Shown here in pieces: positions 1 to 10,023 of a stretch of 31,012 nt of DNA (position 1 is its first letter; the number at the start of each line of letters is the position of its first letter). The notes beneath the pieces were generated by a model. That model was not told the origin of the DNA. It worked only from the letters and a program-made list of their open reading frames with translations, and made no database searches. Made by a program: the position numbers and the translations under genes. The stretch spans positions 1,529,101 through 1,560,112 of the forward strand of contig NZ_CM001974.1 in the NCBI RefSeq assembly GCF_000406105.1. The letters run 5' to 3'. Origin of the DNA: Dickeya chrysanthemi NCPPB 402. Its GTDB lineage: Bacteria; Pseudomonadota; Gammaproteobacteria; Enterobacterales; Enterobacteriaceae.

Positions 1-2
1 CC

Positions 3-166
3 AGGGGTGTCCCTTAACCTCCCAGCATACGAAAAAGTGTTGTATGAATGATTTCCGATATGTGATTTTTGGTTAAACACTGAGCGCTTTGGGGGCGCTT
101 AAAAGCGCTCTTTGCACAGTGATAACAATGTTGATCTGTACAAAAAATAGTTACGGGACACACCCT
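3..166. mobile_element. MITE-like element or fused IS ends
   Basis: The two ends are imperfect inverted repeats. AGGGGTGTCCCTTAAC at 3-18 matches the reverse complement of 150-166 (AGGGTGTGTCCCGTAAC) except for one inserted base and one substitution. The inside is noncoding and contains a perfect 9-bp inverted repeat, GAGCGCTTT at 82-90 with AAAGCGCTC at 102-110. This could be a miniature inverted-repeat element or an insertion sequence deleted down to its ends. The family is not recognised, and the left flank is cut by the window edge, so no target duplication can be seen. The following 200 bases (167-372) hold short open frames that are not recognised. Confidence 0.45.
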
Positions 167-378
167 AGAACGGTAGAAAAATCTTTTTCATGAGCGAATA
201 CGGCGAGACCGCGTTGGTGGTGCTCACCAAAATTGACGGCAGTATCCTCTCCGGGAAATCCATAAACATAAAGTTACTCACCTTCAACCGGCTCATGGCT
301 GCTGGCGATCATGTCCCTGCGACACACCCAGCATTATTTGGCACAAGATCCCAAATACGACTGACTGCCGCATCAACG

Positions 379-778
379 GGTTAAGCCCGGAAGAAGAGCA
401 GCAGATACTGGCCGTGTGCCATCAGCCAACCTATGCCAGCCTTCCCCCGTCACAAATCGTCCCGACGCTGGCCGATAACGGGATTTATCTGGCGAGCGAG
501 TCAACCTTTTATCGGGTGCTGCGACGGCATGGCGAAGTGTACCGGCGGGGACTGCAACGGGGGCGGCCCGGAAAGTCACTCCAGCCAGGAGCTCTGGCAG
601 GCCGGCGTGCCGAATCAGGTGTGGACGTGGGATATTACATGGCTGCCGTCGACCGTGAAGGGACGCTGGTTTTACCTGTATCTGGTGGAAGACCTGTACA
701 GCTGAAAAATCGTGGGATATGAAGTGCATGAAACAGAAAGTGGCGAGCAGGCATCAGCCCTGATACAACGCACGGTAC
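379..778 (+). pseudogene. IS3-family transposase (OrfB) remnant
   Basis: This is an internal piece of the DDE transposase of an IS3-group element. One frame reads LSPEEEQQIL, then LPPSQIVPTLADNGIYLAS and FYRVLRRHGE, which is typical IS3 OrfB N-terminal sequence. Around 565-575 the homology moves to another frame, continuing with the WTWDITWLP motif that holds the first catalytic Asp and then WFYLYLVEDLYS. A TGA at 703-705 interrupts the protein, yet homology continues beyond it (KIVGYEVHETESGEQAS) to about 778. Both ends are missing: there is no OrfA and no second or third catalytic acid. One frameshift, one stop and two truncations make it clearly dead. It abuts the integrase remnant on the opposite strand. 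Confidence 0.8.
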
Positions 779-779
779 G

Positions 780-1094
780 TTGGGAGGGATGCTGGCAATA
801 TTGTTACGCTTTTCCTGAACAGCTTTGTTGTCCGTCTGCTTTTTGGCGCTGGGGTCAATGCCTGCTGCTAACAGCTTTTTCGCTTTATCCCGGCGTTGTC
901 TGGCATCCGCCAGTGAAACAGCCGGGTAAACGCCAATGGAAAACACCTTCTGTTTCCCTTTCAAAGCGATAACCCAACTGCCAGTATTTGGAACCGTTGG
1001 GATGTACCAGCAGGTAGAGACCGAACCCGTCAGTGAGCTTCACCACTTTTTCGGATGGTTTGGCATTTTTTACTTTAGTATCAGTAAGTGGCAT
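780..1094 (-). pseudogene. P4-type tyrosine integrase, N-terminal remnant
   Basis: The start MPLTDTKVKNAKPSEK at 1094 and the following DGFGLYLLV.PNGSKYWQLGYRF are the N-terminal arm-binding (DUF4102) domain of prophage P4-like integrases. Near 960 the frame shifts, and the family sequence resumes as KGKQKVFSIGVYPAVSLADAR and continues to about 780, where it breaks at the transposase remnant. The catalytic C-terminal domain (R...HxxR...Y) is absent. The gene points away from the 3' end of tRNA-Asn, which is the usual arrangement of an integrase at a tRNA-borne attachment site. This suggests a former genomic island extending leftwards. It cannot make a working recombinase. Confidence 0.82.
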
Positions 1095-1230
1095 GACGGT
1101 TCCCTCCGATTGCTGGTAAATACGAAATCGAACCCGCTTTACCCGTATTTTTACCAGCAAAAGGGTATGGCTTCGAGTGGTTTTGAATGGATGAGGGTGA
1201 ACCTGAAAAAGGGGATAACCAATTGATAAA

Positions 1231-1265
1231 AAGCAAAAAACCAGACGTCAGTAGACATCTGGTTT
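1231..1265 (-). terminator. Rho-independent terminator of tRNA-Asn
   Basis: On the minus strand AAACCAGATGTC pairs with GACGTCTGGTTT across a 4-base loop (one G-T wobble), followed by TTTTTTGCTTTTT. It lies just downstream of the tRNA. Confidence 0.8.
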
Positions 1266-1273
1266 CTTTAAAT

Positions 1274-1289
1274 TGGCTCCTCTGACTGG
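1274..1289 (-). other. Likely attachment (att) core at tRNA-Asn 3' end
   Basis: The 3' end of the tRNA (CCAGTCAGAGGAGCCA) is the segment that P4-type integrases use as attachment core at asn tRNA genes. The integrase remnant begins 180 bp further on. I saw no second copy in the window; the far end of the former island would lie to the left of base 1. The role is inferred from position. Confidence 0.4.
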
Positions 1290-1349
1290 ACTCGAACCAG
1301 TGACATACGGATTAACAGTCCGCCGTTCTACCGACTGAACTACAGAGGA
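1274..1349 (-). tRNA. tRNA-Asn (anticodon GUU)
   Basis: A 76-nt tRNA that starts TCCTCTG and ends CAGAGGA-G-CCA, so the CCA is encoded. The acceptor stem pairs fully. The anticodon GTT occupies tRNA positions 34-36 (window 1316-1314) in a GGACTGTTAATCC anticodon arm. The T arm has GGTTCGAGTCC. As far as I can recall it equals the E. coli asparagine tRNA. It has its own promoter (1368-1396) and terminator (1231-1265). tRNA-Asn genes are well-known integration sites for islands such as the Yersinia high-pathogenicity island, which fits the integrase remnant next door. Confidence 0.97.
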
Positions 1350-1367
1350 ATCGTTGGAACGGGGCGC

Positions 1368-1396
1368 ATGATAACGGGGTCTGTTGTGCATGTCAA
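1368..1396 (-). promoter_or_regulatory. tRNA-Asn promoter
   Basis: On the minus strand TTGACA (1396-1391), a 17-bp spacer and TATCAT (1373-1368). A GC-rich discriminator (GCGCCCCG) follows, typical of stable-RNA promoters under stringent control. The tRNA 5' end is about 18 bases beyond the -10 box. Confidence 0.85.
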
Positions 1397-1501
1397 AGGT
1401 GTAAACCACATTTTTGATGCGTTTGGCGAGGGAATGCGCAATGTGTTGTTTTTTTCGCAGGATTGCCGTGATTGCGCGGCGTTTGCATGGAGTTGCGGTG
1501 G

Positions 1502-1540
1502 AAAAATAGCGGACTGGCAACAAGATGATGCAGCCAGTCC
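1502..1540 (-). terminator. lacZ terminator
   Basis: Eight bases downstream of the lacZ stop on the minus strand, GGACTGGC (1540-1533) pairs perfectly with GCCAGTCC (1518-1511) across a 14-base loop, followed by GCTATTTTTC. A terminator here means no lacY follows lacZ. Confidence 0.7.
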
Positions 1541-1548
1541 GCAGGGGA

Positions 1549-4674
<3,126 letters not shown>

Positions 4675-4726
4675 TTATTGGCTGAAAGAGTGAGTGGCTG
4701 AGCTGTCTGGCAAGCGGGTAAACAAA

Positions 4727-4747
4727 AATTGTTATCCGCTCACAATT
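4727..4747 (-). promoter_or_regulatory. lac operator, identical to E. coli O1
   Basis: The minus strand reads AATTGTGAGCGG followed by ATAACAATT, all 21 bases equal to E. coli lacO1. It lies between the -35 region and lacZ. LacI encoded next door keeps the Tyr-Gln-x3-Arg residues that read this operator. I found no obvious second operator (O2 or O3 type) in the flanking genes, but no systematic search was possible. Confidence 0.95.
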
Positions 4748-4754
4748 TGCTGTC

Positions 4755-4816
4755 AGGATCGCGGCTTGCCGGATGGGAGTAAAGCGCAGAGACGCCGGAA
4801 AGTGGTGTCGATCACA
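4755..4816 (-). promoter_or_regulatory. lacZ promoter with CRP site
   Basis: Reading the minus strand, a CRP-like site (TGTGA-TCGACA-CCACT) covers 4816-4801. A -35 box TTTACT follows at 4783-4778, 33 bases from the start of the CRP site, and lacO begins 36 bases after the start of the -35 box. Both distances equal those of the E. coli lac promoter (TGTGA to TTTACA, TTTACA to O1). The -10 is poor: GATCCT with a 17-bp spacer (4760-4755), or ATCCTG with the E. coli 18-bp spacer. Regulation by cAMP-CRP and LacI is inferred from this geometry. Confidence 0.75.
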
Positions 4817-4839
4817 AAACCGGCGTCAGGAGGAAGGGG

Positions 4840-5913
4840 TTAGCGTTGTAACTGCCTTGCCAGTGTAATCAGTTGTTGCGCGACATCCTGCGGCGACAAC
4901 GTGGAAGGCTGCCAGGCGGCGGTAGTCTGGCGAGGGATCAACGTCGTTTTCAGTCGCAGCGGGGTGGGGGTGTGCGGGTGTTGCAGGCAGTCCAGCAGCC
5001 GGTTGACGCTTTCCCGCCCCAGTTGCCTGAAATCCTGACGAATCGTGGTCAATGGCGGCTGGAAATAAGCACTGTCGCGGGTATCGTCGAAACCGATCAC
5101 CGAGATTTGTTCCGGTACGCGCAACCCATATTCATGGATTGCCCGCAGGACGCCGAGCGCCATTTGATCATTGGCGACGGCAATGGCGGTAGGACGAACC
5201 GAGTTCGCCAGCAGCAGGTGTGCCTGCTGATAACCCGAGCTGGCGCTCCAGTCACCTTCGGCAATTGCGCAGGGCATCAGCAAATGCGCTGCCAGCGCTT
5301 GCTGCCAGCCTTCGTAACGTAACCGTGCGGAAACGGAATTTTGTGGGCCTGTCAGCAGGGCGATCCGCCGGTGCCCCAACTCGACCAGATGGTCGATCGC
5401 CAGCTTTGTGCCTTGTTGCGGGTCAAAGAGCACGCTCGGTAAGTCGGCGGTGGGGGGCGTGTCAAGAAACAGCACCGGCGTGGCGGCGCATAACTGGTGG
5501 ATATGTTCTGCCTCCTCCTGTTCCAGCGGCACGTTGATAAGCACGCCGTCGACCCGTTGCGATAGCAGCTCATTCACCGCGCGCTGGATGTCATTACCAT
5601 CTGCCGCGCGCAGCATCGAGATCACCACGTTGAACCCCAGTTCGCTGGCGGTGGTTTTTATCGCGGCGGCAATCTGGGATGGCGCATGTAGCGACAGGTC
5701 GATAGTCGCCAGCCCGATGGTGGTGGCGCTACGGCGCGCCAGTTGCTGGGCGACCCGGTTGGGGATGTAGTGAAGTGCGGCCATCGCCTGCTCCACCTTT
5801 TCCCGGGTGCGGGCAGAGACATGAGGCGCCTGATTCAGCACCCGTGAGACGGTTTGGTAAGACACACCGGCGTAAGCCGCCACGTCATTGAGCGTTACTG
5901 GTTTCGCTTTCAT
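4840..5913 (-). CDS. lacI: Lac repressor
   Basis: 357 residues against 360 in E. coli LacI. The N-terminal helix-turn-helix reads VTLNDVAAYAGVSYQTVSR, keeping the recognition residues Tyr, Gln and Arg of E. coli LacI, followed by the hinge helix (YIPNRVAQQLA). The periplasmic-binding-protein-like core has the expected landmarks (LHAPSQI, SQRVDGVLIN, SVSARLRYEGW, ANDQMALGVLRAI, FDDTRDSAYFQPPLTTI). The C-terminus (LSPQDVAQQLITLARQLQR) keeps a leucine-rich helix suited to tetramer formation. It binds the operator at 4727-4747 and is released by an allolactose-type inducer. The gene is upstream of lacZ in the same direction, as in E. coli. A TATGAT at 5959-5954 is a possible -10 box, but no good -35 box goes with it. 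Confidence 0.96.
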   Translation of the reverse strand: MKAKPVTLNDVAAYAGVSYQTVSRVLNQAPHVSARTREKVEQAMAALHYIPNRVAQQLARRSATTIGLATIDLSLHAPSQIAAAIKTTASELGFNVVISMLRAADGNDIQRAVNELLSQRVDGVLINVPLEQEEAEHIHQLCAATPVLFLDTPPTADLPSVLFDPQQGTKLAIDHLVELGHRRIALLTGPQNSVSARLRYEGWQQALAAHLLMPCAIAEGDWSASSGYQQAHLLLANSVRPTAIAVANDQMALGVLRAIHEYGLRVPEQISVIGFDDTRDSAYFQPPLTTIRQDFRQLGRESVNRLLDCLQHPHTPTPLRLKTTLIPRQTTAAWQPSTLSPQDVAQQLITLARQLQR

Positions 5914-6000
5914 GATGCTCTGTTAATCAGCCCCTGCATTGTCACCAGGCGTTATCATAACAAATGCCGATGAGGCCACACTGCGGTCAACAGAGAAAAA

Positions 6001-6717
6001 TTATGCGGCGACCGGCGGGTGCGTCACCTGCTGGTAATACCAGGCGATGGTTTTTTTGATCAACGCATCGGTGGCATCCAGATAGATGTCAGGGGTCGCG
6101 CTCACTTCTGTCTCCAGAATTAGTGGGAGTTCGGTGCAACCCAGAATCATTTTTTCTACCCCTTGCTGACGCAGCGAGGCGACGACGGGCAATAATAATG
6201 CCCGCGACTGCGCGACATCGCCCGCCTTGTAAGCGTAGATGCTGTTCATCACCGCGTCCTGCTGCTCGTTGGTCGGCAACGTGCAGCGCACCTGCTGATC
6301 GGCCAGCGCGTGCTGGTAGATATCGCTGCGCACGGTAGCGGTGGTGGCCAGAATGGCAACGTGACGAACGCGTTGTTCAGCCACCTGCTGGCAGGCTGCC
6401 TCAATAATACTGATCATGTCCACCTGAGTGTGCTGTTTCAAATCCTCGAACCAATAGTGTGCGGTATTACAAGGGATGATGATGCAGGTAGCGCCGGCGT
6501 TCTCCAGAATTCTCATGTACTCAATCATCTTTTTCAGCGGCGACGGGCTGTGATTGAGAATGCACTGGGTGCGATCGGGAATATCCGGAATAGACACGGC
6601 GATCACCGGAATGTGTTCCTGATCCTTGCGCGCCGGAGTCTGCCGGATAAGTTTTTGCATGGCATCGACGGTAGCGCCGGGGCCCATGCCGCCAAGAATT
6701 CCGATTACAGGGTTCAC
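6001..6717 (-). CDS. Aspartate/glutamate racemase family protein
   Basis: Member of the cofactor-independent Asp/Glu racemase family (YgeA type), which interconverts L- and D-acidic amino acids by a two-cysteine mechanism. Visible motifs are GILGGMGPGATVD at the N-terminus, the first catalytic Cys in IIPCNTAHYW, and the second in LGCTELPLI. I chose the GTG at 6717 (238 residues): GAGGCGG lies five bases upstream and the usual family N-terminus (two or three residues before the GILGG block) fits. An ATG at 6759 is in frame but lacks a ribosome site and would add 14 atypical residues. The gene is divergent from a LysR-type regulator, with an acidic amino-acid transporter type next along. Substrate (aspartate, glutamate or another amino acid) is not settled by sequence. 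Confidence 0.88.
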   Translation of the reverse strand: MNPVIGILGGMGPGATVDAMQKLIRQTPARKDQEHIPVIAVSIPDIPDRTQCILNHSPSPLKKMIEYMRILENAGATCIIIPCNTAHYWFEDLKQHTQVDMISIIEAACQQVAEQRVRHVAILATTATVRSDIYQHALADQQVRCTLPTNEQQDAVMNSIYAYKAGDVAQSRALLLPVVASLRQQGVEKMILGCTELPLILETEVSATPDIYLDATDALIKKTIAWYYQQVTHPPVAA

Positions 6718-6813
6718 GTTTTCCGCCTCGCTGCGAAGAGTCTGGAGTGGAAAAATCATCGCATAGCGCCCGAAAATGTGAATTGCGAAATTCCCATCGT
6801 CTATGTATGTTTT

Positions 6814-6836
6814 GCATAACCTTGTAGGTGTTATGC
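6814..6836. promoter_or_regulatory. Candidate operator of the LysR regulator
   Basis: A perfect interrupted palindrome, GCATAAC-N9-GTTATGC, lies in the 150-bp gap between the divergent racemase and LysR genes. Size and position suit a LysR-type binding site acting on both genes. This is inference. Confidence 0.45.
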
Positions 6837-6867
6837 GTGAAATGCTTTTTATCAGCGGTGGTCGGTG

Positions 6868-7761
6868 ATGCTTAATAACATTGAAACCAAGTGGTTATAT
6901 GATTTTATCGCTCTGGAGGCGTTTCGCAGTTTCACACTGGCGGCCGAGACGCGTAACATTTCCCAGTCGTCGTTCAGCCGGCGTATCCGGGCGCTGGAAG
7001 AAGCGGTAGGGTTCGACCTGTTTGACCGAGGCGCGCAACCGCTGCAATTGACCGAACAGGGCAAAATTTTCCACGCCCACATCCGCAATACCCTCGACGA
7101 TCTGGAGTACCAGATTCACAAACTGCACGGCGGCAGCCACTACAAAAACAAGATTAGCATTGCGGCGGCGCATTCGTTGTCGGTGTTCGTGATGCCGGAA
7201 CTGCTGAAAAACGTGCCGGACTTGCAGGAGAAAATCTTCTATGTCGAGTCGATTGATGTCGATGATGCGGTACTTAACCTGAAGGAGGGGCGCAGCGATT
7301 TTATTTTCTCGTTTTATAACGAGGAACTGATGTCGGAGCCGTTTCGCCATACCCGTATCATGGATTCCACGTTATACCCGGTTTGCGCCTGCGATGCGGC
7401 CGGCAAACCGCATTTTGATGTGCGGGCCGCCACATTGCCGCTGCTCAACTACACCGACACCAGTTATATGGGCCGTCAGGTCAATCGTTATCTCTCCACG
7501 CTACCGCCCGAACGTTTTACCGTCAGTTTTGTCTCCTCAATGAGTGACTTGCTCAGGCGTATGGTGAAGCAGGGGCTGGGCATTGCCTGGCTGCCCGATT
7601 ATTCCATCCGTGATGAGCTGGCGCACAACCAACTGGTGGTGCTGAAACTGGATAACGCCGTGATGAAGATGCCGGTGTATTTGTATCGGCTGGATGCCCG
7701 GCTGAACGTGGCGTCGGAGTCATTCTGGCGAGCGATGACGGCACGTCGTCCGGCGCCATAA
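6868..7761 (+). CDS. LysR-family regulator, HypT (YjiE)-like
   Basis: 297 residues. The N-terminal winged helix (IETKWLYDFIALEAFRSFT, then SFSRRIRALEEAVG and LFDRGAQPLQLTEQGK) and the C-terminal effector domain (ISIAAAHSLSVFVMPELL, EGRSDFIFSF, YMGRQVNRYL, SSMSDLLRRMVKQGLGIAWLPDY) are very like E. coli HypT/YjiE. That protein was described as a hypochlorite-responsive regulator; other members of this branch control amino-acid genes. ATG at 6868 is preceded by an in-frame GTG at 6865; either could start it. It is divergent from the racemase with an inverted repeat between them (6814-6836), so control of that gene is the simplest guess. Regulation of the downstream convergent symporter is also possible. 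It has no cysteine pair that I would call a redox switch. Confidence 0.9.
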   Translation: MLNNIETKWLYDFIALEAFRSFTLAAETRNISQSSFSRRIRALEEAVGFDLFDRGAQPLQLTEQGKIFHAHIRNTLDDLEYQIHKLHGGSHYKNKISIAAAHSLSVFVMPELLKNVPDLQEKIFYVESIDVDDAVLNLKEGRSDFIFSFYNEELMSEPFRHTRIMDSTLYPVCACDAAGKPHFDVRAATLPLLNYTDTSYMGRQVNRYLSTLPPERFTVSFVSSMSDLLRRMVKQGLGIAWLPDYSIRDELAHNQLVVLKLDNAVMKMPVYLYRLDARLNVASESFWRAMTARRPAP

Positions 7762-7783
7762 AAAACAGCGGCCGGAGCCGCTG
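7760..7783 (-). terminator. Terminator of the symporter gene
   Basis: On the minus strand CAGCGGC pairs with GCCGCTG across a 4-base loop and is followed by TTTTTTAT. It lies between the convergent symporter and LysR genes and may stop transcripts in both directions. Confidence 0.82.
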
Positions 7784-7811
7784 TAGGAGGATTAGCTGAA
7801 TTCCGTGCGGA

Positions 7812-9101
7812 TCAGGCGTCTTGTCTGGCTTGTTGCAGCACCACGTCCGCTTCGGCCTCTTCCTCATCGTCGGTGATGTCTTTTTCCAGACGGGCCACCA
7901 CAGCGGTAGAGATACTGTTGCCGATAACGTTGGTCGCGGTACGGCCCATGTCCAGGAACTGGTCGATGCCGAGAATCAGCAGAATGCCGGCTTCCGGCAG
8001 GCTGAACATCGGCAGCGTCGCGGCGACGACGACGACGGAAGCACGCGCCACGCCCGCCATCCCTTTACTGGTGATCATCAGCGTCAGTAGGATCAGGATC
8101 TGCTGAGTGAAGCTCAGGTCAATGTTGTACGCCTGGGCGATGAACAGAATGGCGAACGACTGGTACATCATGGAGCCATCCAGGTTGAAGGAGTAACCCA
8201 GCGGTAGCACGAAGCTGGTGATCTTTTTCGGTACGCCGAAACGGGTCAGCGCATCCATGGTTTTTGGGTACGCCGATTCGCTGCTGGCGGTGGCGAAAGC
8301 CAGCATGGTGGGTTCGCGAATCAGTCGCGCCAGCACCAGGATGGAGCGGCCGAGGAAGGCGTAACCCACCAGGAACAACACCGCCCACAGCAGCGCCAGG
8401 CCAAGATAAAACTCGCCGATCAGCTTGCCGAAGTCGTAGATCAGCCCCAGACCCTGCGTGGTAATGGCGGAAGCAATCGCCGCGAAGACGGCGATCGGCG
8501 CCAGCGCCATTACGTAGTCGGTCACGCGGAACATCACTTTGGCCAGTTCTTCGATGGTCGACAGAATGAAATTGGCCTGCTTGTTGTGGTGTTTGACGTA
8601 AGCCAGCGCAGATCCGAAGAACAGCGAGAACACCAGAATCTGCAGGATTTCGTTGTTAGCCATCGCTTCCACAATACTTTTCGGGAAGATATGACTGATG
8701 AAGTTTTTCAGCGTGAAACCATCGGTATTCAGACCGGTGGTGACGTGGTTGACCGGCGCGACCAGATTCATGCCGACGCCCGGCTGGAAGAAGTTCGCCA
8801 GCATCATGCCGATCAACAACGACAGGAAAGAGGCGGTAATAAACCAGGTCATGGCTTTCAGGCCGACGCGGCCTACGGCAGAAGAGTTCCCCATGCTCGC
8901 CAGGCCGGAAACCAGGGTGGCGAACACCAGCGGCGCGATGATCATTTTGATCAGACGCAGGAAAATGTCGGTCACCATATTAAAGTAAGACGCCACTTCT
9001 TTGGCACGGGCGCCGTCCAGATAGGTATGGCATGCCCAGCCAATCAGAATACCGAGCACGATCGCCAGCATTATCTGTATTAATAACTTCTGCCTTTGCA
9101 T
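7812..9101 (-). CDS. Dicarboxylate/amino acid:cation symporter (DAACS, GltP-like)
   Basis: 429 residues starting at MQRQKLLIQIML, where GAGGTTT precedes the ATG; an upstream in-frame ATG at 9179 has no such support. The protein has the glutamate-transporter fold: eight membrane helices plus two hairpins. Visible signatures are IFLRLIKMIIAPLVFATLVSG (TM3), the HP1 serine-rich tip (ATASSESAYPKT), NLDGSMMYQ (TM7; the family motif is NMDGT) and DQFLDMGRTATNVIGN (TM8). The Asp and Arg in DMGRT are the residues that bind acidic amino-acid side chains in characterised members. It probably takes up glutamate/aspartate or C4-dicarboxylates across the inner membrane with H+ or Na+. The racemase nearby favours acidic amino acids, but this is contextual. 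The acidic C-terminal tail (DDEEEAEADV) is cytoplasmic. Confidence 0.9.
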   Translation of the reverse strand: MQRQKLLIQIMLAIVLGILIGWACHTYLDGARAKEVASYFNMVTDIFLRLIKMIIAPLVFATLVSGLASMGNSSAVGRVGLKAMTWFITASFLSLLIGMMLANFFQPGVGMNLVAPVNHVTTGLNTDGFTLKNFISHIFPKSIVEAMANNEILQILVFSLFFGSALAYVKHHNKQANFILSTIEELAKVMFRVTDYVMALAPIAVFAAIASAITTQGLGLIYDFGKLIGEFYLGLALLWAVLFLVGYAFLGRSILVLARLIREPTMLAFATASSESAYPKTMDALTRFGVPKKITSFVLPLGYSFNLDGSMMYQSFAILFIAQAYNIDLSFTQQILILLTLMITSKGMAGVARASVVVVAATLPMFSLPEAGILLILGIDQFLDMGRTATNVIGNSISTAVVARLEKDITDDEEEAEADVVLQQARQDA

Positions 9102-10023
9102 AGAAACCTCATGTTGATGAATGTATTCAGACAACACCAGTGTTATTGCAGCGTAGCGGTCAAAGATGTCATGAGACATACGCAGGCCGATACCCTGATT
9201 TGTTTGTGGGGTGTTGTGTCTGCCGCGCGGGATATTACAACGAATTGGGATTTTTTCCCTTTTTTTCTGCGAATAAAATGAAATGCATCACTTTATGGGG
9301 GGTAAAACACCTTATTTTTGTACTGAAAATAGGTTGGTTGCCGATAAAGTGTCGCCAGCGTGCTGATAATAAATTATTTATTATCAATGTATTGAGTATT
9401 TTGTTGCGATGGCTGTCGGCGCTTTTTGTATCAATCATAACTTTTTCTTATATCTTGGTTCGAGTCAGCAATATATTCAATAATCGTCGCTAATTTATTT
9501 CTATGTCCCGATGGTCTTATTATTCGTTGATGACCCACGTGATTAATAAACAGTAATTACCCTTCTTTTTCATAAAAATATAATATGGCTCGATAACACG
9601 AGGTTATACCAGTATCCGAATAAAAACGGCAGTAAATTTAATCACCTGCTGCTATTGCGCGAAAATGGAAAATAAATGTTATTTTTGCTTTTTGTGTGTA
9701 ATTAGAATGTTTCATTTGGGTTTAATGTGATGGTATTTTAAGCAGCGAGAAGATAAGAGCGAAAATGAAGAACACGAATGCGGCATAACGGCATGATGAC
9801 TTTATCTGTGCGGAATTTGTACGGAATATCCCGTAAATTATAAACAATCCTTATTATTGTTCTTCCGGCTAGCGGCAACCGCTCATCAGATAACCGGTTG
9901 TCGGGTATTTGCCCGCGTTAGCACGATTCAGATCAAGCTATTGGTGAGGTGACGTGTCATTTCGTCGGTGAAGATCTTACACTATTTCCCCACACTATCT
10001 ATGGAGATTGGATTACGGTGGTT
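9102..10023. other. AT-rich intergenic region upstream of fhlA
   Basis: About 920 bases between divergently oriented symporter and fhlA genes. It is clearly AT-richer than the flanking genes and contains no recognisable gene; short open frames here have no family features. It holds a 23-bp palindrome (9364-9386). A CATTTCGT sequence at 9958-9965 matches half of the E. coli FhlA-site sequence I remember (CATTTCGTACGAAATG), which could reflect fhlA autoregulation. Promoters for fhlA and for the symporter must lie here, but none is convincing by eye. Confidence 0.6.
9364..9386. repeat. Perfect AT-rich palindrome
   Basis: TGATAATAAA-TTA-TTTATTATCA: ten-base arms around a three-base centre, in the noncoding gap between the symporter and fhlA. 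The outer TGATAAT/ATTATCA arms resemble Fur half-sites but are set nine bases apart instead of one. It may be a regulator site or a hairpin. Confidence 0.6.

Noticed and set aside
190..384. 64-codon open frame left of the transposase remnant
   Set aside because: No ribosome site or recognisable domain, and it is adjacent to decayed mobile DNA. The opposite strand also has a short plausible frame, so neither can be called.
9364..9386. Fur box
   Set aside because: The TGATAAT/ATTATCA arms fit, but they are nine bases apart instead of the one-base centre of a standard 7-1-7 Fur site.
9140..9493. 117-codon open frame with a hydrophobic C-terminus upstream of fhlA
   Set aside because: It starts inside the symporter promoter region, has no ribosome site and no family resemblance. 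The region has AT-rich noncoding character.
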